The position numbers were made by a program, and so were the translations under genes. A stretch of DNA of 49,149 bases from Mediterranea sp. (in: CFB group bacteria) (GTDB lineage: Bacteria > Bacteroidota > Bacteroidia > Bacteroidales > Bacteroidaceae): positions 1 through 49,149 of the forward strand of contig JAISIZ010000009.1 of assembly GCA_031261785.1 (NCBI GenBank). Reading direction: 5' to 3'. Below the pieces are notes generated by a model. That model was not told where the DNA came from. It saw nothing but the letters and a program-made list of their open reading frames with translations, and made no database searches. The number at the start of each line of letters is the position of its first letter. Position 1 is the stretch's first letter. Positions 42,724 through 49,149 of this stretch are shown one piece after another.

Positions 42724-42790
42724 GGCACGGATTACGCGGATTTCACCGTCCCGCAAACGCGGAAACTGTGAAATCCGTGAAATCCGTGCC
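42724..42790. repeat. dispersed inverted repeat, 23-bp arms
   Basis: The left arm starting GGCACGGATTACGCGG (42724-42746) pairs with 42768-42790 with two mismatches. It belongs to the same family as 18790-18864. It directly follows katA and could act as its terminator. The promoter of the next gene begins within 30 bp, with TACCTTTG at 42811-42818 as a -7 box. Confidence 0.75.
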
Positions 42791-42846
42791 TTTTATTTGG
42801 AATTAAACGTTACCTTTGCCTCATAACCAATTAAACAACGAACATC

Positions 42847-44223
42847 ATGTTTGCCAAAGAAACGTATGTGCGGCGCCGCGCGCTGCTAAAACAGAGAGTA
42901 GGCACAGGCGTGCTGCTCTTCATCGGTAACGACGAGCTGGGACTGAACTACGCGGACAACACGTTCCGCTACCGCCAGGATTCCACCTTCCTCTATTATT
43001 TCGGCATCTCGGCCGCCGGGCTGGCCGCCATCATCGACATCGACGAAGGGCGGGAGATGATCTTCGGCGACGAGCTGTCCATGGACGATATCGTGTGGAT
43101 GGGGCCCCAGCCCACCCTGCTCCAACGGGGCGATGAGGTGGGCGTCACCACCATCCTTCCCGCCGCCGGCATCACGGATTACCTCGCCCTGTGCGTACGG
43201 CAAGGACGGGCGATACACTACCTGCCCCCCTACCGCCCCGAGCACAAGCTCAAGCTGATGGACTGGCTGGGCGTGGCACCCGCCCGGCAGCAGGCGTCGG
43301 TACCCTTCATCCGCGCCGTGGTGGCGCAACGCGGCCATAAGTCGGACGAGGAGATCGCCGAGATCGAACGGGCGTGCGACGTCACGGCCGACATGCACAT
43401 CGCCGCCACGCGCTTCATCCGTCCCGGCATGTACGAGTACGAGGTGGTGGCCGAGATGAACCACGTGGCCGAGACGCAGAACTGCGAACTCTCGTTCGCC
43501 ACCATAGCCAGCATCAACGGCCAGACACTCCACAACCACTATCACGGCAACCTCATCAAGCCGGGCGACCTCTTCCTCATCGACGCCGGAGCCGAGGTGG
43601 AGTCGGGATATGCCGGCGACATGTCGTCGACCGTACCTGCCGACAAGACATTCACCGCCCGCCAGCGCGAGGTGTACGAGATACAGAACGCCATGCACCT
43701 CGAATCGGTGAAGGCGCTCCGCCCGGGCATACCCTATATGGAGGTGTACGAGTTGTCGGCACGCGTGATGGTCGACGGCATGAAAGCCCTCGGGCTGATG
43801 AAGGGCGACACCGGCGAAGCCGTACGCCAAGGGGCGCACGCCCTGTTCTATCCCCACGGGCTGGGACACGCCATGGGCCTCGACGTGCACGACATGGAGA
43901 GCCTTGGCGAGCTATGGGTAGGCTACGACGGACAGCCCCGCAGCACGCAGTTCGGACGGAAGTCGCAACGCCTCGCCATCCCGCTCGAGCCGGGATTCGT
44001 GCTCACCGTGGAGCCGGGCATCTACTTCATCCCCGAGCTGATCGACCAATGGAAGGCGGAGAAGAAGTTCGCCGACTTCATCAACTACGACAAGGTGGAG
44101 ACGTACAAGGACTTCGGCGGCATCCGCAATGAAGAAGATTACCTCATCACCGACACCGGCGCGCGCCGGCTGGGAAAGAAAATCCCCCTCACGCCCGAAG
44201 AGGTGGAGGCGCTGCGCGGATAG
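42847..44223 (+). CDS. pepP: Xaa-Pro aminopeptidase (aminopeptidase P family)
   Basis: The 458-residue protein has the N-terminal AMP_N domain and a C-terminal pita-bread metallopeptidase domain. The metal ligands are visible: Asp in LIDAGAEVESGYAGDMSST (two Asp), His in PHGLGHAMGLDVHD, Glu in LTVEPGIYF and Glu in GIRNEEDYL. It removes the N-terminal residue before proline. The ATG at 42847 lies 28 bp after a TACCTTTG -7 box. It converges on the ATPase gene with 11 bp between the ends. Confidence 0.93.
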   Translation: MFAKETYVRRRALLKQRVGTGVLLFIGNDELGLNYADNTFRYRQDSTFLYYFGISAAGLAAIIDIDEGREMIFGDELSMDDIVWMGPQPTLLQRGDEVGVTTILPAAGITDYLALCVRQGRAIHYLPPYRPEHKLKLMDWLGVAPARQQASVPFIRAVVAQRGHKSDEEIAEIERACDVTADMHIAATRFIRPGMYEYEVVAEMNHVAETQNCELSFATIASINGQTLHNHYHGNLIKPGDLFLIDAGAEVESGYAGDMSSTVPADKTFTARQREVYEIQNAMHLESVKALRPGIPYMEVYELSARVMVDGMKALGLMKGDTGEAVRQGAHALFYPHGLGHAMGLDVHDMESLGELWVGYDGQPRSTQFGRKSQRLAIPLEPGFVLTVEPGIYFIPELIDQWKAEKKFADFINYDKVETYKDFGGIRNEEDYLITDTGARRLGKKIPLTPEEVEALRG

Positions 44224-44234
44224 CCGGACGGACG

Positions 44235-45557
44235 CTATTCCACCACGTTGCCGATCGCATACAACGGGTAGACCCGTATATTCCCGTATTGCCCGAAGTT
44301 CTCCAGACTGGTGCGGATTCCTACGGAGAGACGCTTCTTTTCCATGAAGAGACGGAGGCTTTGCATGGAACCCCTAGTTCCCGATTTCACTTCAATGGGG
44401 ACGATGCTCCGACGCCGGGTGACTACATAGTCCACCTCGGCGTTGGAGTTTTTTTCCTCCCTCCGCCAGTAGTAAAGTTCCTGTCGTTCGAAACAAGAAG
44501 CGGCTTTGAGTAGTTCGCATCCCACGAACACCTCCGCGATAGCCCCTTTGTTGATGACGTTGAAGTCTTCGGTCAGCAAGATGTCGGCCATGTCTAATCG
44601 CAGGATACGTTGCAGCAGTCCGGTATCGAACAGTATCATTCGCTGACGCTTCCGGTCGACCTCTGCCCCAAGGGGAATGCCGTTGGCCGCCGTATGCGTT
44701 ACAGGGTAAACCAGCCCCGCGAGTATCAGCGCGTTCAACGCTTTCTTTACCGACTCCATACGACCTCCGGCGCTGGCTTTGCTGTACACAAACTTGGCAT
44801 GCCCTTGTTCGGCCACGGCCAGCATCACTTCGTCGAGGCGTTCCTCGGGCAGGAAACGCCTGTATTTCACGAAATCGGCCCTGAACGACACGAGCAGGTC
44901 GTCCAGCACTCGTTGCGCGGCCAACAGACTGCCACTCTCCATATACGTCTTTACGGCTTCGGGCATTCCACCCACGATGAGAAAAGCGCGTAAGTATCCA
45001 AGGGCTTTCTGGTGGACGGCATCGAACAGCGGATGTCCAGCATCGGCCCGGGCGATGGCATTGGCCAATAAGTTTTCGCCCGCAGCCCACAGGTACTCCA
45101 TAAAGCTAAAGGGATATACGAAAATGGAACGAATCCGACCTACTCCGAACGTCGGCAGCTCCTCAAGGGCGAACTCGAGGAGCGATCCGGCGGCAATGAC
45201 GTGCAGCTGGGGATGCTTCTCGTAAAAATAGCGCAACTGATTGATGGCCGCCGGACAAGCTTGTATCTCATCCAAGAAGAGCAGTGTGCTCCCCGCCACG
45301 ATAGGGGTCCTGAATATCAGTTCCAGCTGGCTACAGATCTCTTGTGGCGAATGTCCCAATGCAAACAAGGAGTGAAGCTCGGGGTGCTCGTTTAGGTCGA
45401 CTTCCACATAATGCTTGAAATTCTTTCCCAATTGACGCACTACCGTTGTCTTCCCTACTTGCCGCGCTCCTCGCAACAACAGGGGTTTTCTGCCCGCCTC
45501 CTTGCTCCATTCCTCAAGGGCTATATACACTTTCCGGGGGTAGTATTTACTGTCCAT
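44235..45557 (-). CDS. AAA-family ATPase with DUF4143 domain
   Basis: The 440-residue protein has an N-terminal AAA domain with P-loop LRGARQVGKTTVVRQL and Walker B LLFLDEIQACP, and a C-terminal DUF4143 domain that contains a PD-(D/E)XK-like arrangement (Asp in AEVDYVV, Glu-x-Lys in IVPIEVKSG). Such proteins are numerous in Bacteroidales and often mobile; function unknown. It is a single gene, and the remnant at 18664-18774 comes from the same superfamily. Confidence 0.9.
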   Translation of the reverse strand: MDSKYYPRKVYIALEEWSKEAGRKPLLLRGARQVGKTTVVRQLGKNFKHYVEVDLNEHPELHSLFALGHSPQEICSQLELIFRTPIVAGSTLLFLDEIQACPAAINQLRYFYEKHPQLHVIAAGSLLEFALEELPTFGVGRIRSIFVYPFSFMEYLWAAGENLLANAIARADAGHPLFDAVHQKALGYLRAFLIVGGMPEAVKTYMESGSLLAAQRVLDDLLVSFRADFVKYRRFLPEERLDEVMLAVAEQGHAKFVYSKASAGGRMESVKKALNALILAGLVYPVTHTAANGIPLGAEVDRKRQRMILFDTGLLQRILRLDMADILLTEDFNVINKGAIAEVFVGCELLKAASCFERQELYYWRREEKNSNAEVDYVVTRRRSIVPIEVKSGTRGSMQSLRLFMEKKRLSVGIRTSLENFGQYGNIRVYPLYAIGNVVE

Positions 45558-45685
45558 AACGGCTTGCTCTTAATAAATAAGGGGCAAAGATAGGCTATAA
45601 ACCGGGAAAATACAAGGCAATAAAACGAATTAATCCGAAGAAATCAGGGGCAATGAGTTTTTTCGTGTAGTTTGCACGGGACGAG

Positions 45686-45738
45686 AAGCCCGGGCTTTTT
45701 ACTCCATGCGCGAAACATGGTTACAAAAGCCCGGGCTT
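45686..45738. repeat. pair of AAGCCCGGGCTT palindromes
   Basis: AAGCCCGGGCTT is at 45686-45697, followed by Ts, and at 45727-45738, preceded by As. The flanks GGGACGA and TTACAAAA match in inverted orientation those of the array at 24862-25042, so this is another member of that family. It lies just after the stop of the nucleoside kinase and upstream of the DUF4143 gene, where it can serve as a terminator. Confidence 0.75.
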
Positions 45739-45761
45739 CCCGTTTTATGCGGAACGCTTAG

Positions 45762-47441
45762 TCAATACTTGAAGCTGCTGCCTCCCAGGAATTCGCGCAG
45801 GAGGGAGGTGGGGGGGATCTCCTTGTCCTGTATGGGCACGAAATACTTGATGAACTTGAGCAGGCGGTAGGCTTCGCTGTACTCGGGAGCGTTGCGTGGC
45901 ACGCCCATCAGTATCGGCTCCGCGTGGAAGCGGAGAACGGCCAGTTCGAAAAGCAGGGCGGAGTTGAACATCACGTCGGCATTCTCCTGGAAGGGGAAGA
46001 TCCACTTCTCCTCGCCCGCCCGTACGCTGGGCCAGCGCGAGATGGTCTCTCGCGCCGAGTATCCGCGGTAGTTGAAGTCGCGGATGATGCGGCGCAGCAG
46101 GCGGTTGTCGGTAGTGGGTATCCAGTTGTGGTCGTCGAGCGAGATGGTGGTGAGCGCCGAGACGTAGATCTTGAACTTCTGGCTGTCGGGGATCTGTGGC
46201 GTCAGCTCGGGATTGAGGGCGTGTATGCCTTCGAGGATGAGTATGGTGTTGTCGTCGATGCGGAGCTTGTCGCCCTTGTACTCCTTTCGCCCGAGGGTGA
46301 AGTTGAATCGTGGCAGCTCCACCTCCTCGCCGCCCAGCAGAGCCTGTAGCTGCCGGTTGAAGAGGTCGAGGTCGAGGGCGTATAGCGATTCGTAGTCGTA
46401 GTTGCCGTCGGCGTCGCGCGGGGTCTGCTCGCGGTCCACGAAGTAGTTGTCTATCGAGATGGGGTAAGGTTTCAGCCCGTTGGTCATCAGCTGTATGGAG
46501 AGGCGTTTGCTGAAGGTGGTCTTGCCCGACGACGAAGGCCCGGCGATGAGCGCCAGCCGCGTGTGCTGTCCGCCATCCTCCGAGCAGCGGCGATAGATGG
46601 TATCGGCTATCTGCGCGATTTTCTTCTCCTGCAGGGCTTCGGCGACGTTGATCAGCTCGGTGGCGTGTCCGGCCTGGCAGGCCAGGTTGAGGTCGCCCAC
46701 GTTGCTCAGCCCCATGATGTTGCTCCAGTTGAGGTACTCCTTGAAGACGTCGAGCATCTTCTCTTGCTTCACCACCTCCTCCAGCTCGTTGGGATTCTCG
46801 CGGCTGGGGATGCGCAGGAGCAGGCCGTCGTAGTACTTCACTATGTCGAAGAGGTAGAGGTACCCCGTGCGGGGCACGAGGTTTCCGTAGTAATAATCCA
46901 CGGTGTCGCCCAACGTGTAATAATAGGTATATAGCGATCCGGAGGTCTCGAGCAGCTTCACCTTGTCGTCCATGCCCCGTTCGCCAAAGATGCGCACGGC
47001 CTCGGCGGTGAGGCATTCGGTACGTCGGTAGGGGAGGTTCTTGGCGATGATCTCCCGCATGCGTTGCTTGACGCGCGCCACGTCGTCAAGTTCGAGGGGG
47101 CGTCCGACGCGCAGGTTGCAGAAGTATCCCTTGGAGACGGGATGCTCGACAAACAGCTTGCCGTCGGGGAAGAGTTCGGTAACGGCCTTGAACAGCACGA
47201 AACAGAGCGAGCGCACGTAGGTGCGCATGCCCGACGGGTCGCGTACGTCGAGGAACTCCACATCCTTGTTATTGAACACCTTGAAGGTCAGCCCTTCCGT
47301 CCGGTTGTTTACCTTTGCGCTCACCACCTGGTAGGGAAAGTCGAGGTTAAAACCGCGATAAATTTCCAAAAGAGAGCTTCCGATAGGGAATTCTTTGGAA
47401 ATATTGCTATTTTTGCACCGAATTTGCACCGAATGATTCAT
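45762..47441 (-). CDS. nucleoside (uridine-type) kinase with TGS and threonyl-tRNA-synthetase-like N-terminus
   Basis: The 559-residue protein begins with a TGS domain (about 1-65), then a segment like the second additional domain of threonyl-tRNA synthetase (HPVSKGYFCNLRVGRPL ... about 120-210), then a P-loop kinase of the PRK/uridine kinase family with Walker A AGPSSSGKTTF (near residue 288). The fusion recurs in Bacteroidetes and Firmicutes as putative uridine kinase. It should phosphorylate a nucleoside; the N-terminal domains suggest RNA or ribosome contacts. The end lies next to the palindrome pair at 45686-45738. Confidence 0.88.
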   Translation of the reverse strand: MNHSVQIRCKNSNISKEFPIGSSLLEIYRGFNLDFPYQVVSAKVNNRTEGLTFKVFNNKDVEFLDVRDPSGMRTYVRSLCFVLFKAVTELFPDGKLFVEHPVSKGYFCNLRVGRPLELDDVARVKQRMREIIAKNLPYRRTECLTAEAVRIFGERGMDDKVKLLETSGSLYTYYYTLGDTVDYYYGNLVPRTGYLYLFDIVKYYDGLLLRIPSRENPNELEEVVKQEKMLDVFKEYLNWSNIMGLSNVGDLNLACQAGHATELINVAEALQEKKIAQIADTIYRRCSEDGGQHTRLALIAGPSSSGKTTFSKRLSIQLMTNGLKPYPISIDNYFVDREQTPRDADGNYDYESLYALDLDLFNRQLQALLGGEEVELPRFNFTLGRKEYKGDKLRIDDNTILILEGIHALNPELTPQIPDSQKFKIYVSALTTISLDDHNWIPTTDNRLLRRIIRDFNYRGYSARETISRWPSVRAGEEKWIFPFQENADVMFNSALLFELAVLRFHAEPILMGVPRNAPEYSEAYRLLKFIKYFVPIQDKEIPPTSLLREFLGGSSFKY

Positions 47442-47484
47442 AGACCAAAATATTTGTTTATTAGTTTCCTTGATTTACAGGCTA

Positions 47485-47515
47485 CGAAGATACGCTCTTT
47501 CTGATAAAAAACAAG
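47485..47515 (-). promoter_or_regulatory. promoter of the nucleoside kinase gene
   Basis: On the minus strand CTTG (complement of 47512-47515) is followed after 19 bp by TATCTTCG (complement of 47485-47492), each one base from consensus. The ATG at 47441 is 44 bp downstream of the -7 box. The divergent gene's promoter must lie in the AT-rich remainder to 47536. Confidence 0.5.
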
Positions 47516-47536
47516 CATGTATTATATATATTGTAG

Positions 47537-49149
47537 ATGGAATATACATTTTTAAATTTTTTAATGCTCATCGGCTCGTTAGGCATCTTCCTATACGGCA
47601 TGAAGATCATGAGCGAAGCGCTTCAAAAGATAGCGGGTGACCGTTTGCGGAGCGTCCTGACGGCGATGACCACCAACCGGGTGACGGGAGTGCTCACCGG
47701 CATGTTCATCACCGCCCTTATCCAATCTTCGTCAGCCACCACGGTGATGGTGGTCAGTTTCGTCAACGCCGGTCTGCTCACGCTCACCGAATCCATCAGC
47801 GTCATCATGGGTGCCAACATCGGCACCACCGTCACCGCCTGGATCATCTCCATCTTCGGCTTCAGGGTCGACATGGGCGCCCTGGCCCTGCCCCTGATCG
47901 CCATCGCCCTCCCCTTCATCTTCTCGGGGAAAAGCAAGCGCAAGTCCATCGGCGAGTTCATCTTCGGCTTCGCGTTCCTCTTCTACGGGCTGATGCTCCT
48001 CAAGCAGAACGCCCCCAACTTGGAGAAGAACCCCGACATGCTGGCCTTCGTGCAAAACTACACCGACATGGGCTTCGGTTCCATCCTCCTGTTCCTGCTC
48101 ATCGGCACCGTGCTCACCATGATCGTCCAGGCCTCGGCCGCCACCATGGCCATCACGCTCATCATGTGCGCCAACGGATGGATCAGCCTCGAGCTGGGCG
48201 CCGCGCTGGTGCTGGGCGAGAACATAGGCACCACCATCACGGCCAACCTGGCGGCGCTGACGGCCAACACCCAAGCCAAGCGAGCGGCCTTGGCGCACCT
48301 GGTGTTCAACGTGTTCGGCGTCATCTGGGTGCTCATCCTCTTCCATCCCTTCATGCAGTTCGTCAACTGGATTGTCGACACCTTCTTCTACAGCAGCGAC
48401 CCGCAGGTGCTCATCTCCTATAAGCTGTCGGCCTTCCACTCCGCCTTCAACATCTGCAACGTCTGCATACTCATCTGGGCGGTGAAGCTCATCGAGCGCA
48501 CCGTCTGCGCCATCATCCATCCCAAGGAGGAAGACGAGGAGCCGCGCCTGCGCTACATCACCGCCGGCCTGCTCTCCACCTCCGAGCTGTCCATCCTGCA
48601 GGCACGCAAGGAGATCCACCTCTTCGCCGAGCGCACCCACCGCATGTTCGGCATGGTACAGGACCTGCTGCACACCGAGAAGGACGACGACTTCAACAAG
48701 CTCTTCAGCCGGGTGGAGAAGTACGAGAACATCAGTGACAACATGGAGCTGGAGATAGCCAACTACCTCAACCAGGTGTCCGAGGGGAGGCTAAGCTCGG
48801 AGAGCAAGTTGCAGATACGCGCCATGCTCCGCGAGGTGACCGAGATCGAGAGCATCGGCGACAGCTGCTACAACCTGGCGCGCACCATCAATCGCAAGCG
48901 GCAGGCCAACGTGGACTTCACCGAGAAGCAGTACGACCACATCCATTTCATGATGAAGCTCACCAACGACGCCCTGGCGCAGATGATCGCCGTGGTCGAG
49001 AAGACCGAGCGGCAGAACATCGACATCAACAAGTCGTTCAACATCGAGAGCGAGATCAACAACTACCGCAACCAGCTCAAGAACCAGAACATCCTCGACG
49101 TCAACAACAAGGAGTACGACTACCAGATGGGCGTCTACTACATGGACAT
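47537..49149 (+). CDS. Na/Pi cotransporter family protein (partial, runs off the window)
   Basis: The frame opens at ATG 47537 and stays open for 537 codons to the window end. The first 320 residues are membrane-spanning and contain the two inverted Na/Pi cotransporter repeats with LIQSSSATTVM and IVQASAATMAI. The C-terminal part is helical and PhoU-like (about 350 onward). It belongs to the NptA/YjbB-type sodium-phosphate family and probably moves phosphate across the inner membrane. A second Met near residue 10 (MLIGSLG) is possible but would cut the first helix. Confidence 0.93.
   Translation, partial: MEYTFLNFLMLIGSLGIFLYGMKIMSEALQKIAGDRLRSVLTAMTTNRVTGVLTGMFITALIQSSSATTVMVVSFVNAGLLTLTESISVIMGANIGTTVTAWIISIFGFRVDMGALALPLIAIALPFIFSGKSKRKSIGEFIFGFAFLFYGLMLLKQNAPNLEKNPDMLAFVQNYTDMGFGSILLFLLIGTVLTMIVQASAATMAITLIMCANGWISLELGAALVLGENIGTTITANLAALTANTQAKRAALAHLVFNVFGVIWVLILFHPFMQFVNWIVDTFFYSSDPQVLISYKLSAFHSAFNICNVCILIWAVKLIERTVCAIIHPKEEDEEPRLRYITAGLLSTSELSILQARKEIHLFAERTHRMFGMVQDLLHTEKDDDFNKLFSRVEKYENISDNMELEIANYLNQVSEGRLSSESKLQIRAMLREVTEIESIGDSCYNLARTINRKRQANVDFTEKQYDHIHFMMKLTNDALAQMIAVVEKTERQNIDINKSFNIESEINNYRNQLKNQNILDVNNKEYDYQMGVYYMD

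Noticed and set aside
1..49149. tRNA or rRNA genes
   Set aside because: I examined the non-coding gaps and saw no cloverleaf with a TTCRANNC loop and no rRNA-like sequence.

Overview
This is a chromosomal window from a GC-rich member of the Bacteroidales. The evidence is a SusC/SusD pair, Bacteroidetes-type promoters (TTTG, about 19 bp, TAnnTTTG), DUF4836, DUF3857 and fimbrillin-like proteins, an RNase Y/ZapA neighbourhood, and an ilvD-ilvB-ilvN-thioesterase-ilvC operon. The base composition and gene set would suit a high-GC Tannerellaceae-like organism, but that is inference. I see no rRNA, tRNA, CRISPR array, transposase or phage gene.

Layout. 1-1326: a lone ECF sigma factor between non-coding stretches that carry repeats and a hairpin. 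1327-7443 (minus): a likely operon, read nupG-like transporter, bifunctional nuclease, rsmE, DUF4836 lipoprotein, ABC ATPase, FtsX-like permease. 7527-10687 (minus): cutC, rny, a structured RNA or terminator, zapA and a small coiled-coil gene. 10832-15408 (plus): two exported DUF3857/transglutaminase-fold proteins, the first without catalytic residues, and a nucleosidase. 15452-17505 (minus): the paired DNA repair/modification proteins of the TIGR03915/TIGR03916 type. 17543-18774: a DUF3990 (ADP-ribosyltransferase-fold) pair resembling a toxin module, then an AAA-ATPase gene cut off just after Walker A. 18956-23656 (minus): susD/susC with a near-consensus promoter.

23927-32502 looks accessory: a phosphoglycolate phosphatase-type HAD gene, a tandem array of 16-bp palindromes, a fimbrillin-like lipoprotein followed by a 61-residue peptide, an AAA-ATPase/PD-(D/E)XK protein and two SUMF1 (FGE-fold) proteins. 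One SUMF1 domain is joined to a protein kinase domain that stops right after the catalytic loop.

32715-39406 (plus) is the isoleucine/valine operon. Upstream of ilvD I can read a complete classical attenuator: promoter, a 26-codon leader peptide rich in Leu/Ile/Val, an 11-bp antiterminator pairing and a 13-bp terminator hairpin with a T tract. A 303-bp inverted-repeat element lies inside the operon between ilvN and the thioesterase gene. 39534-49149 holds metY with a small membrane protein, katA, an aminopeptidase P, a DUF4143 AAA ATPase, a TGS-type nucleoside kinase and a Na/Pi cotransporter gene that runs off the window.

The attenuator is the best-supported system. The kinase-SUMF1 chimera, the palindrome array, the fimbrillin/small-peptide pair and the in-operon inverted repeat are the most unusual structures.
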